64,000 nucleotides of DNA from CAVXYG01 sp963706835 (GCA_963706835.1 CAVPOB010000001.1:1-64000); one strand, 5' to 3'. Shown: positions 51,189 to 61,125, counted from the first letter of the stretch. Numbers and translations are program-made. The notes: generated by a model from the letters alone, not told the origin.

Positions 51189-52505
51189 GTGCCCAACGCC
51201 GGCAGACGCAACGCTGACCGCCGCACCTACGTGCTCGACACGTCCGTGCTGCTGTCCGACCCTCGGGCGATGCTGCGCTTCGACGAGCACGAGGTCGTGA
51301 TCCCGATCGTGGTGATCACGGAACTGGAGGCCAAGCGCAGTCACTCCGAGCTCGGCTACTTCGCCCGCGTCGCGTTGCGGCTGCTGGACGATCTGCGCGT
51401 GGAGTACGGCCGGCTGGACGAGCCGCTGGCGACCGGTGATGCCGGTGGCACGCTGCGGGTGGAGCTGAACCACTCCGACGCGGCGATCCTGCCGTCCGGT
51501 CTCCGGCTGGGCGACAACGACACCCGCATCCTCGCCGTGGCGCGCAGCCTGGCAGCAGAGGGTGCCGACGTGGTGCTGGTGAGCAAGGACCTGCCGATGC
51601 GGGTGAAGGCCTCAGCAGTGGGGCTGCACGCTGAGGAGTACCGCGCCGAACTGGTCGTGGAGTCGGGATGGACCGGCATGGCGGAAGCGGACGTCGCCGG
51701 GTCGGTGGTGGACCAGCTCTACGAGGGCGGCGCTGCCGACATCGAGCTGGCCCGGGATCTGCCGTGCAATACCGGTGTCGTGCTGCTCAGCGAGCGGGGG
51801 AGCGCACTCGGACGCGTCGCCGCGGACAAGTCCGTGCAGTTGGTGCGGGGCGACCGGGAGGCGTTTGGCCTGCACGGCCGCAGCGCGGAGCAGCGGGTCG
51901 CGCTGGACCTGCTGCTGGATCCCGCGGTGGGCATCGTGTCGCTGGGTGGCCGAGCGGGCACGGGCAAGAGCGCACTGGCCCTGTCCGCGGGGTTGGAGGC
52001 GGTGCTGGAGCGGCGCGAGCACCGCAAGGTCATCGTCTTCCGTCCCCTGTACGCGGTCGGCGGCCAGGAGTTGGGCTACTTGCCGGGGGGCGAGACCGAC
52101 AAGATGACGCCATGGGCGCAGGCGGTGTTCGACACCCTGTCGTCCTTGGTGAGCCAGGAGGCGATGGAGGAGATCCTCGATCGGGGCCTGTTGGAGGTGC
52201 TGCCGCTGACGCACATCCGGGGCCGGTCGCTGCACGACGCTTTCGTCATCGTCGATGAGGCGCAATCGCTGGAGCGCAACGTCTTGTTGACGGTGCTGTC
52301 CCGCATCGGGCAGGACTCCAAGGTGGTGCTGACCCACGACGTGGCGCAGCGGGACAACCTCCGTGTGGGGCGCCATGACGGGGTTGTCGCGGTCATCGAG
52401 CAGTTGAAGGGCCACCCGCTGTTCGCCCACGTCACGCTGACCCGTGCCGAGCGCTCGCCGATTGCGGCGCTGGTCACGCAGGTGCTGGAGGATCTGCCAA
52501 GTTGA
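51189..52505 (+). CDS. phoH: PhoH family ATPase with N-terminal PIN domain
   Basis: 438 residues. I chose GTG 51189 because GGAGG sits 5 bp before it; GTG 51177 is the alternative. The PIN ribonuclease domain is at about 12-140, with the first acid in RTYVLDTSVLLSDPRAML, Glu in VVITELEAKRSHSELGYFAR and later acids in LGDNDTRILAVARSL. The PhoH ATPase is at about 230-438, with Walker A GGRAGTGKSALAL, Walker B DAFVIVDEAQSLERN and VLTHDVAQRDN. This PIN-PhoH fusion (PhoH2) acts as an ATP-dependent ribonuclease/RNA helicase in characterised actinobacterial and other examples. No adjacent antitoxin gene is present. Confidence 0.92.
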   Translation: MPNAGRRNADRRTYVLDTSVLLSDPRAMLRFDEHEVVIPIVVITELEAKRSHSELGYFARVALRLLDDLRVEYGRLDEPLATGDAGGTLRVELNHSDAAILPSGLRLGDNDTRILAVARSLAAEGADVVLVSKDLPMRVKASAVGLHAEEYRAELVVESGWTGMAEADVAGSVVDQLYEGGAADIELARDLPCNTGVVLLSERGSALGRVAADKSVQLVRGDREAFGLHGRSAEQRVALDLLLDPAVGIVSLGGRAGTGKSALALSAGLEAVLERREHRKVIVFRPLYAVGGQELGYLPGGETDKMTPWAQAVFDTLSSLVSQEAMEEILDRGLLEVLPLTHIRGRSLHDAFVIVDEAQSLERNVLLTVLSRIGQDSKVVLTHDVAQRDNLRVGRHDGVVAVIEQLKGHPLFAHVTLTRAERSPIAALVTQVLEDLPS

Positions 52506-52530
52506 CGACTGCGTCAAGTATGCTTCCGGC

Positions 52531-53067
52531 ATGGGCACCCTGACGAACGCCGAGCGGCTGCAGAAGATCAACGAGCATGACGCCCGGCCGCCGGGCGGGC
52601 CGCTGAGTTTCGTCGGCCAGCGATTCGGGCCACAGCCGTGGTTCATCGCCATCTTCAAGCGCGTCGGGCAGAAGGTCGATCCGCTGATGAGCCGGATCAG
52701 CGGCGGGGAATGGATGCGGTCGGTCTACGGCCTGCCCGGTCTCATCCTGCACACCACCGGGGCGAAATCCGGAGCCGCGCGGGCGAATCCGGTGCTGTTC
52801 GTCCGCGACGGCGACGACTTCATCGTGGTGGGCACAAACTTCGGCCAGCCCAAGCACCCCGCATGGACCGCCAATCTGAAGGCCAATCCGGATGCCGAGA
52901 TCGAGGTCGGTGGGATCCGGCTGCCGGTCCGCGCGGCACTCGTCGATGACGACCAATTCCGCGCGCTCTACGCGAAGCTGGTGGAGGTCTACCCAGGCTA
53001 CGAGCTGTACCTCGAGCGGCGCGGCGATCTGCCGCCGAGGATGTTCCGTCTCACCCCCCAGGTCTAA
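52531..53067 (+). CDS. Deazaflavin (F420)-dependent nitroreductase family protein
   Basis: 178 residues from ATG 52531, 25 bp after phoH. The Ddn-like split beta-barrel has LILHTTGAKSGAARANPVLF, DDFIVVGTNFGQPKHPAWTA then NLKANPDAEIEVGG, and the last helix YAKLVEVYPGYELYLER. The TTGxKSG..R..P motif binds cofactor F420 or a related flavin in this family. It probably reduces quinones or activated double bonds at the membrane. It may be co-transcribed with phoH. Confidence 0.9.
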   Translation: MGTLTNAERLQKINEHDARPPGGPLSFVGQRFGPQPWFIAIFKRVGQKVDPLMSRISGGEWMRSVYGLPGLILHTTGAKSGAARANPVLFVRDGDDFIVVGTNFGQPKHPAWTANLKANPDAEIEVGGIRLPVRAALVDDDQFRALYAKLVEVYPGYELYLERRGDLPPRMFRLTPQV

Positions 53068-53396
53068 TGGTTCAGGACGCACTCACCTAGGTTTGGCAGG
53101 GCTCGTTGCGGGGTATCCCCTCAGCGTCCGAAAGGGCAGCCGATCTCTCGGCTCCCGACGGATCCAGCCAAAGACTCGTCCGTCCGCAGTTCCTGCGGCG
53201 GACTCCGGGACCAACCCTTCGGGGGTTGGGTTGGTCAGGGCGCCCGGACCGCCATTGCGCGCGGTCCGGGTACCCCTGCACGCTGAACGGTCGCTGCCCG
53301 TGACACTTCTCACTCCGTGCAAACTTGCCCGCGGGCGCCACCCCATGGTCACACTGGGATCTCATCTATGTCACAAATGTGTCGCGGGAGATCTCT
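53068..53396 (+). promoter_or_regulatory. Structured 5' leader of the transglycosylase array; riboswitch candidate
   Basis: Three hairpins lie in a row on the plus strand. 53178-53203: GTCCG/CGGAC plus CCGCAG/CTGCGG around a TTC loop. 53209-53236: GACCAACCC with GGGTTGGTC, with a competing inner pairing to GGGTTG at 53223-53228. 53243-53270: a perfect 10-bp stem CCCGGACCGC/GCGGTCCGGG. The competing pairings would allow switching. No T run follows, so any control would more likely act on translation or through Rho. Leaders of secreted wall lytic genes in actinobacteria often carry c-di-AMP (ydaO) riboswitches, but I cannot match that consensus by eye. Confidence 0.5.
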
Positions 53397-54110
53397 GTGA
53401 GTGTGAAGCACCTGACGATCGGCAGCGTCGTCGCGGCTACGGCCGTGGCCGGGGTCCTCGTCATGCAGCCATCGGCCGACTCCTCCGCGACCATCGTCCC
53501 GGTCGTCGAGTCGGCCCTGGTTGAGGTTCCGCGCGAGGCCGTCGCGGCGGAGCGCGAGCAGGCGCGGATGCAGGCGGAGGCCTCGCGGCACGAGGTACCC
53601 GCAGTCCTCGCAGCTCGCGAGGCGGCCCGCAAGGCCGAAGAGGCCCGGATCGCCGCTGAGGAGGCCCGCCAGGCAGAGGAGGCCCGCCAGGCCGAGGAGG
53701 CCCGCCAGGCGGAGGAGGCCCGCCAGGCTGAGGAAGCGCGCAAGCAGGCGGCGGCAGCCCCGGCTCCGGCTCCCGCTCCGGCCCCTTCGGCGCCGACCAA
53801 CGACTACGGCATCGCCGACAGCGCCTACACCGGGTCGTACTACAGCGCGGCGTACGAGTCGACGCGCAAGTGCATCGTGCGCAAGGAGTCCGGCGGCAAC
53901 TACGGGATCGTGTCGAGCAACGGCCTGTACCACGGCGCGTACCAGTTCTCGCGTCCGACCGGCGACGCGACGGCTCGGATGATGGGCCGCGGCGACCTCG
54001 TCGGCACCCCGGTCAGCTCCTGGAGCCGGTATGAGCAGGACCAGGCCTTCTGGACGCTGTGGAACAACGGCGCCGGGCGCGGCAACTGGCCCACCGCCGC
54101 CGGCTGCTGA
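53397..54110 (+). CDS. Secreted transglycosylase-like protein, first of three
   Basis: 237 residues from GTG 53397. An N-terminal hydrophobic segment (IGSVVAATAVAGVLVMQPSA) acts as signal or anchor. Residues about 55-115 are a charged helix including four EEARQA-type repeats (15-bp DNA units), then an APAPAPAPAPSAP linker. The C-terminal 90 residues form a lysozyme-like domain with catalytic Glu in CIVRKESGGNYGIVSSNGLY, then HGAYQFSRPTGDAT, ending GRGNWPTAAGC. This resembles resuscitation-promoting-factor/transglycosylase domains that cleave peptidoglycan glycan strands. The C-terminal 125 codons are almost identical in DNA to those of the next gene. Confidence 0.85.
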   Translation: MSVKHLTIGSVVAATAVAGVLVMQPSADSSATIVPVVESALVEVPREAVAAEREQARMQAEASRHEVPAVLAAREAARKAEEARIAAEEARQAEEARQAEEARQAEEARQAEEARKQAAAAPAPAPAPAPSAPTNDYGIADSAYTGSYYSAAYESTRKCIVRKESGGNYGIVSSNGLYHGAYQFSRPTGDATARMMGRGDLVGTPVSSWSRYEQDQAFWTLWNNGAGRGNWPTAAGC

Positions 54111-54197
54111 ACACCCCCCGATGTTTCGAGCCTGGCGGCATCGGGCAGGACTTCCTTCAAGCGTCCCGGGGGATTTCCCGGGGGACTGGAGTGTGAC

Positions 54198-54791
54198 ATG
54201 AAGCGCAGCACAGCCACGACAACCGGAATCGCAGGGATCGCGGTGGTCGTCGCATCGTCGCTGGCCCTGACGCTGGGCGCGAGCGCGGCACCGGCACAGT
54301 ACCCGCTGACGAACGCGATGGTCGTCGATGGCGTGTCCGAGCACATCGCCGCCGAAGAGGCCCGGATCGCCGCCGAGGAGGCCCGCCAGGCGGAGGAGGC
54401 CCGCCAGGCCGAGGAAGCGCGCAAGCAGGCGGCGGCAGCCCCGGCTCCGGCTCCCGCTCCGGCCCCTTCGGCGCCGACCAACGACTACGGCATCGCCGAC
54501 AGCGCCTACACCGGGTCGTACTACAGCGCGGCGTACGAGTCGACGCGCAAGTGCATCGTGCGCAAGGAGTCCGGCGGCAACTACGGGATCGTGTCGAGCA
54601 ACGGCCTGTACCACGGCGCGTACCAGTTCTCGCGTCCGACCGGCGACGCGACGGCTCGGATGATGGGCCGCGGCGACCTCGTCGGCACCCCGGTCAGCTC
54701 CTGGAGCCGGTATGACCAGGACCAGGCCTTCTGGACGCTGTGGAACAACGGCGCCGGGCGCGGCAACTGGCCCACCGCCGCCGGCTGCTGA
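54198..54791 (+). CDS. Secreted transglycosylase-like protein, second of three
   Basis: 197 residues from ATG 54198. A typical Sec signal peptide (IAGIAVVVASSLALTLGASA, cleavage after ASAAPA) differs from the first gene. A shorter EEARIAAEEARQAEEARQAE helix and the same APAP linker follow. The lysozyme-like domain is the same as in the first gene, with catalytic Glu in RKESGGNYG; the only substitution seen there is E to D in SRYDQDQAF. Upstream, GTCCCGGG/CCCGGGGGAC (54163-54186) forms a hairpin before the start. The pattern of a new N-terminus with an identical C-terminus points to gene conversion or very recent duplication. Confidence 0.87.
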   Translation: MKRSTATTTGIAGIAVVVASSLALTLGASAAPAQYPLTNAMVVDGVSEHIAAEEARIAAEEARQAEEARQAEEARKQAAAAPAPAPAPAPSAPTNDYGIADSAYTGSYYSAAYESTRKCIVRKESGGNYGIVSSNGLYHGAYQFSRPTGDATARMMGRGDLVGTPVSSWSRYDQDQAFWTLWNNGAGRGNWPTAAGC

Positions 54792-54884
54792 GTCCGGTTG
54801 TACGCCGGCGCGGGGTTTGCGCTGGCTGCGGACGGGCAGACCCTCAACAGAACCCGGGAGTTGTCCGGGAGTTGGGAGTCCGAG

Positions 54885-55400
54885 ATGAATCAGACAACTG
54901 CCAGGACCAGCGCGATCGCGGGCGTCGGCGTGCTCGCCGCAGCCACGCTCGTGGTCGCCCTGCAGGCGCCGGCTCCGGCGGCCTTCCCCACGACGAACAT
55001 GATCGTCGCCGAGGGCGTGAGCGAGCACATCGCCGCCGAGGAGGCCCGCATCGCCGCCGAGGAGGCGGCACGGCAGGCCTGGGCGAACACGATGATCGGC
55101 ATCGGCCCCAGCGCGTACACCGGGCAGTACCACGACCCGGCGTATGAGGCCACCCGGCAGTGCATCGTGAACAAGGAATCCACCGGCAACTACGCGGTGG
55201 TGTCCAGCAACGGCATGTACCACGGCGCTTACCAGTTCATGCTGGGCACCTCGGACAACGCCGCCCGTGCCATGGGCCGCACCGACCTGGTCGGCGTGCC
55301 CGCAAGCCAGTGGAACCGGGCCGAGCAGGACGAAGCCTTCTACACCACCTGGAGCCACGGGGCCGGGCGCGGGCACTGGCCCACCGCCGCCGGCTGCTGA
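54885..55400 (+). CDS. Secreted transglycosylase-like protein, third of three
   Basis: 171 residues from ATG 54885. The signal peptide is SAIAGVGVLAAATLVVALQA, ending APAPAA. The short helix VAEGVSEHIAAEEARIAAEE is shared with the second gene but there is no proline linker. The lysozyme-like domain has diverged (CIVNKESTGNYAVVSSNGMY then HGAYQFMLGTSDNAARAMGR) but keeps the catalytic Glu and the GRGHWPTAAGC end. The C-terminal Cys and the Cys before the Glu motif are conserved in all three and probably form a disulphide. It is the outgroup of the trio, so the first two were homogenised after it split. Confidence 0.87.
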   Translation: MNQTTARTSAIAGVGVLAAATLVVALQAPAPAAFPTTNMIVAEGVSEHIAAEEARIAAEEAARQAWANTMIGIGPSAYTGQYHDPAYEATRQCIVNKESTGNYAVVSSNGMYHGAYQFMLGTSDNAARAMGRTDLVGVPASQWNRAEQDEAFYTTWSHGAGRGHWPTAAGC

Positions 55401-55541
55401 GCGGACGGCCGAGACGATCCATCGCCGAGCTGCCGAGCCCACGGTCGGGCCTAAGCCACCGCTGCCGAGCCCCAGACGATCGCCGCCGCCGAGTCCCCGG
55501 CCGATCCGGTGCTGACAGGGCACCCCGCCGGTCGGGTGACT

Positions 55542-55829
55542 GTGCACCCGTGGGGGTTTGCGCTCGGGGCGGGCCTGTGAGCGCCTCCCCATGGAGCGAC
55601 TTTGCACCCGCAATGGGGGTTTGCACCCGGGGCGGGGGCTGAGGGGGCATCCGGGGCGGCAACTGTGCACCCGGCATGGGGGTTTGCACCCGCTACGGGG
55701 GCTGTGAGCCCCGATCCGGTCGGTTCCGCCCCCACGACGGGTGCAAACCCCCGAACCGGGTGCAGAGATGCCCCGCATATCGGACGTTCCGCCCCCACGA
55801 CGGGTGCAAACCCCCGAACCGGGTGCAGC
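55542..55829. repeat. Palindromic repeat element, copy D (three forward, two inverted units)
   Basis: Forward cores lie at 55552-55565 (GGGGGTTTGCGCTC, degraded), 55615-55628 and 55678-55691 (both GGGGGTTTGCACCC), and inverted cores GGGTGCAAACCCCC at 55739-55752 and 55802-55815. Start-to-start spacings are 63, 63, 61 and 63. The centre (CCCCGATCCGGTCGGTTCCG) is in the same orientation as copy A. It is the best preserved copy, with four perfect cores. Confidence 0.92.
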
Positions 55830-55932
55830 CCTGGCCCGCATGCCGACCGATGCTGCCCCGCTACGGGTGCCGACGTCCCTCGGCGCCGAGGAACCCGCTG
55901 GACACCGAGGACGCGACCCGGGCCCCCGGCCT

Positions 55933-56046
55933 CCCGCCGGGCTCGTCCCGCTCGCTACACCCCCCGGCCACCCGCCGGGCTCGTCCCGCTCGCTACACCC
56001 CCCGGCCACCCGCCGGCACCACCCGCCGGCACCACTCGCCGGCACT
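55933..56046. repeat. 38-bp tandem repeat followed by 13-bp repeats
   Basis: A 38-bp unit beginning CCCGCCGGGCTCGTCCCGCT and ending ACACCCCCCGGCCA occurs twice in perfect copies (55933-55970, 55971-56008). It then runs into three 13-bp units (ACCCGCCGGCACC twice, ACTCGCCGGCACT once). Identity of the 38-mers suggests recent slippage. It lies 3' of both flanking genes. Its effect, if any, is unknown. Confidence 0.85.
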
Positions 56047-56228
56047 CCCGCTGACCACCAGCCGCGCCAGGGCACCGCGCCCGGCACCCCATCAGCACCC
56101 GACTCCGACCAGCCAGTAGACCCCCACTGCGCCGCTGCCGACTGCCGGGCCGACGGATCCGGGGGCTCTGCCCGCCGCCAGAAGGTTGCGCCCCGTGGGC
56201 CTGCAAGAAAGCGTCGCCGCGACTACCG

Positions 56229-56441
56229 CTACTCAGCGCTCTCCCGATCGCGCGTCCGCGGCGGCCCGGTCAGGTCCTCCGGCCAGGTGTGGCTGACGTG
56301 CAGCCGCTGACGAACCGTCCGGGAGCCGCCGGGCTCCCGCGGGGTGGCCTTGGTGAATGCGATCCCGATGAGCGCCATGCCGCTGAGGGCCAGCGCCCCC
56401 GCCGTGGCGCCCGCGACGATCCTGGTACTGCGCTGCTGCAT
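56229..56441 (-). CDS. Small single-helix membrane protein downstream of fumarase
   Basis: 70 residues from ATG 56441, 14 bp after the fumarase stop, so very likely co-transcribed. A basic start (MQQRSTR) is followed by one helix (IVAGATAGALALSGMALIGI) and a polar, basic outer or inner tail. The hydrophobic segment could also be an uncleaved signal. No known family. The short spacing and clear helix support it as a gene. Confidence 0.6.
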   Translation of the reverse strand: MQQRSTRIVAGATAGALALSGMALIGIAFTKATPREPGGSRTVRQRLHVSHTWPEDLTGPPRTRDRESAE

Positions 56442-56455
56442 GGCTCGTTCCCGAT

Positions 56456-58123
<1,668 letters not shown>

Positions 58124-58276
58124 GTCCACCAGGGTAGGCGGTGGGCATGGGCACAGCCGGGCGCGGAGGGCTGGGCCGCCGATCGGGTGAAACCGCCGAT
58201 TGCCCCCCATTCGGGGCTGTTGCGAGGCCGTCGCTGGGGAAAAGGCTGGCATCGTCCGATCGATGGAGGAGGAGCC

Positions 58277-58570
58277 ATGCCGATGATCAGCGTCTGGCGC
58301 TGGAAGGACCTCGACGAGGACGCCATGGTGCAGGCGATGGGCGCCATCGCCGTCCTTGACTACCCCGAGGGGTACCAGAACTACGTGTTCGTCGACGGCA
58401 GTGGCGGGATGAGCGTCTCGCCGGACGACGAGGATATGGAGGCCGTTGCGGTGCGGTCCCACGTCTTCAGCAAGTGGTGCACGTTGGAAACCCACCGCGC
58501 GATGCCGCAAGAGGATGCGCTCACGATCGGCCCGAAGATCGTGGAAATCCTGAAGAATCTCGGGGAGTAG
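58277..58570 (+). CDS. Small conserved-looking cytoplasmic protein, unknown function
   Basis: 97 residues from ATG 58277, with a strong GGAGGAGG 5 bp upstream. It starts MPMISVWRWKDLDEDAMVQA and continues with YQNYVFVDGSGGMSVSPDDE, a helix around SKWCTLETHRAMPQEDALTI and the end KIVEILKNLG. It is mixed alpha/beta and acidic, with no signal or membrane helix. I do not recognise the family. It is divergent from fumarase and about 100 bp before the lytic transglycosylase gene. Confidence 0.65.
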   Translation: MPMISVWRWKDLDEDAMVQAMGAIAVLDYPEGYQNYVFVDGSGGMSVSPDDEDMEAVAVRSHVFSKWCTLETHRAMPQEDALTIGPKIVEILKNLGE

Positions 58571-58671
58571 GCGGCCAGATGGCTGCGATGTGCCGGTAAT
58601 GTCGCAATCGGGTTGTCGCCGGGTCCCGATCCTGCTTTGCTGCCTGCTGTGACCCAATTGCAGGCCCGTCG

Positions 58672-60314
58672 GTGCGCCGCCTGGTAGCGGCGCTGCTCGG
58701 GGGCGTGCTGGCGGTTGCCGGTGGGGCCTCGGGCGGCGTTGCGGGGCAGGTGCCGGCCGCCGCGGAGAACGAGGCTGAGAGCGGGACCGGCTCCGACCGC
58801 GGGACCGGCTCCGACACTGGGACCGGCTCCGACAGCGGCTCGGACCGCGGGACCGGCTCCGACCGCGGGACCGAGGCCGACACCGGCCGACCGACACCGG
58901 GACCGACTCCGACCGCGGGACCGACGCCGACAGCGGGACCGACGCCGACAGCGGGACCGAGGCCGACAGCGGGACCGATTCTCCGGTCACCGTGCCGCCC
59001 TATACGAGTACCTGGTCCACGGTGGGCCCCGACATCGCGTCGTTGACGGCCTACCGCGACGATCTCGAAGAGCAGCAGCGCTCCTACCGGGCCATGGGCG
59101 AACAGTTGCAGGATCGGCTGGACCGCTCGGAGCAGGATGTCGCGGCTCTGCAGGAGCGCCTGGACGTGCTGGAGCCGCAGCAAGCCAGGTTGTCGGCCAG
59201 CCTGGCGGCAGCGAAGCAGCTGCAGGACGAGCAGAGGGCCCTGGTGGGACAGTTGGCGCGGCTGCTCTACCGGCAGCCGTCTCCGGAGTTGCAGGCGCTG
59301 GCCCAACTGTTGGAGGGCGAGGACCTGCGGGCGTTCGAACGGCGGGACCTGGTGATCGACGTCCTGGAGGCCAAGAACGTCGAACTGGACGAGACCATCG
59401 CCAGGGTGGAGCAGCTGACGGAGGATGTGCAGGCGGCCCGCCGCGCGATCGCCACCACGGAACGGGAGATCCGATCAGCGACCGCCGAGCGGGACCGCAG
59501 TTCCCGCGGCGTCAGCCGTGTGGGCTCCGCCCTGGCGGCCATTGACCGCGACCTCGCCGCGGCGCAGGAAGCCATCGATGAGCTCCGCCGAGCCGAGGAG
59601 GAGCGGATCCGGGAGGCGGTGGCAGCCGCGGCCGCTGCGGAGGCCAGGGCTGCGGCAGAGGCCGAAGCCGGGACCGGGACAGGGGCCCCGAACGTTCCCG
59701 GCGGCCCGCCCGCGGGTTCCGATCCGGTGCCGCAGCCCAGGGCCGCCACTCCCAGCGGCAGCGGCGCCCCGGCCCGTGGCGGCGACTCCTTCAGCGCCAA
59801 GCTCCCGGCGAGCGTGCCGTACCGGGATGCGTTCCTCACCTACGGGTTGCGCTACCGGGTCGAGCCGGCGCTGCTGGCGGCGATCGCCTATCAGGAGTCC
59901 GGATTCAACGCCTGGGCCGGTTGCAGCCGCAGCGGGGCAGGCAAGGGAATCATGCAGCACGAGAATGCGTCGCAGTACTGCGGCCCCGCCGCTGTCCCGG
60001 CGTCGGTGGAGAAGTCGGCCAGGATGCTGGCGGACTACTACAACCGCAGCGGCTCCTGGACCGCAGCGATCTTCGCCTACAACAACGGCCCCGGGCTGAT
60101 GGACGAATGGGTCCGGTATTCCGCGGATCCACCGAGACTGATGGACGTGCTCGCCCGGTACTACAACGCCAGCCCGTGGGCCTCCGGGCCGCGCGCGGGC
60201 TATGCGACCTGGGGAGAGTGGCGGGCTGCGGTCGCCTACAGTTACGCCGCGCCCACCCCCCTGCCGGGTTTCCGGTCGGCCACCGAGAAGTGGTTGATCT
60301 ACCGCCAAGGGTGA
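58672..60314 (+). pseudogene. Secreted coiled-coil lytic transglycosylase, frame broken in a repetitive linker
   Basis: GTG 58672 opens a signal peptide (LVAALLGGVLAVAGGASGGV) and a low-complexity GTGSDRGTGSD-type linker. Near 58885-58900 the frame is lost. In another frame the linker continues as GTDADSGTDADSGTEADSGT, then DSPVTVPPYTSTWSTVGPDI, and runs to 60314. Long coiled coils cover about 130-300 (LEEQQRSYRAMGEQLQDRLD). A linker is followed by an SLT domain with catalytic Glu in ALLAAIAYQESGFNAWAGCS and NNGPGLMDEWVRY. The layout recalls CwlO/RipA-type wall hydrolases controlled by FtsEX, with an SLT domain in place of NlpC. Without the shift it has about 547 residues. Confidence 0.8.
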
Positions 60315-60319
60315 CCGGG

Positions 60320-61123
60320 CTAGTCGATGAGCTTGCGCTGCGACCACCGGAACGACAGCGTCGCCGCCAATGCCATGAAGATCAGCAGCGCTGCGACATG
60401 CAGCAGATCTGATCCGGGCTGCATGCCGAAGGAGGCATGGCGCACCAACTCCACGCAGTGGTAGAGCGGATTGAACTGCGCCAGCGTCTGCACCACGGGC
60501 GGGAAGTTCGTCAGCGGGAAGAAGGTGCCCGCGAGCAGGAACAACGGCGTCACCACGGCGCTGGTGACGTAGTTGAAGGAGTCGATGCTCGGCACGACGG
60601 CGCTGATCCATTGCCCCAGGAAGGCGAACCCGAGCCCGGTCAGCGCGGCGATGAATGGGATCAGCACCATCGTGGGCCGCGGCTGCAGGCCGAACAGCAT
60701 CGCCACCAGCAGCGGGGCATTGCCGTAGACGCCTGCTTTGACGGCCAGCCAGCTCGCCTCGCCCGCCAGCACCTCGCGCACATTGACGGGCGTGGCCAGG
60801 ATGGCGTCGTAGGTCTTCAGGTACTCCCGCTTGACGAAGGTGTTGAACATGGCGGGGAAGACGGTCGAGAACAGCACCGCAGAGGCGACGGTGCCGGTGC
60901 CGACGTATTCGACGTAGGAGTAGCCGTCGATCTCGCTGATCAACCCGCCCAGGCCGAAGCCGAAGGCCAGCAGGTAGATCGTGGGTTCGACGATCGAGGA
61001 GAACGTCGTGGAGCGCCACAACCGCCGGAACAGCACCCATTCCCTCGCCCACACCCCGGCGAAGGCGGAGAACTCGAAGTCGCGCGTCGGGGGCGCCTGC
61101 CGCATGTGCTCGGTCTGTGCCAT
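60320..61123 (-). CDS. ABC-2 type permease (DrrB/NodJ-like)
   Basis: 267 residues from ATG 61123, 2 bp after the ATPase stop. Six helices. The family pattern includes EPTIYLLAFGFGLGGLISEI, VGTGTVASAVLFSTVFPAMF, a cytoplasmic KREYLKTYDAILATPVNVRE motif typical of ABC-2 (LKRxxLxxTPxxxxE) and VTPLFLLAGTFFPLTNFPPV. It forms an exporter with the upstream ATPase. Substrates of this group are lipids, glycans or drugs. It is convergent with the lytic transglycosylase, 5 bp between stops. Confidence 0.9.
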   Translation of the reverse strand: MAQTEHMRQAPPTRDFEFSAFAGVWAREWVLFRRLWRSTTFSSIVEPTIYLLAFGFGLGGLISEIDGYSYVEYVGTGTVASAVLFSTVFPAMFNTFVKREYLKTYDAILATPVNVREVLAGEASWLAVKAGVYGNAPLLVAMLFGLQPRPTMVLIPFIAALTGLGFAFLGQWISAVVPSIDSFNYVTSAVVTPLFLLAGTFFPLTNFPPVVQTLAQFNPLYHCVELVRHASFGMQPGSDLLHVAALLIFMALAATLSFRWSQRKLID

Positions 61124-61125
61124 CG

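Larger units (their letters stand above)
55401..56228. other. 830-bp convergent gap with repeat copy D and a 38-bp tandem repeat
   Basis: No gene is supported; the open frames are by-products of the repeats. It lies between the third transglycosylase gene (plus) and the small membrane protein gene (minus). 55401-55540 and 56050-56228 show nothing recognisable. Confidence 0.55.

Noticed and set aside
51189..52505. Toxin-antitoxin pair (PhoAT-PhoH2)
   Set aside because: The PIN-PhoH protein is present but no short upstream antitoxin frame with a ribosome binding site was seen; the upstream 600 bp are non-coding.
53068..53396. Firm call of a c-di-AMP (ydaO) riboswitch
   Set aside because: The gene context fits but I could not match the conserved core words by eye, so it is kept as a structured leader only.
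53640..53745. Tandem 15-bp repeats as a non-coding repeat array
   Set aside because: They are in frame and encode the EEARQA helix of the first transglycosylase-like protein, so they are a coding repeat.
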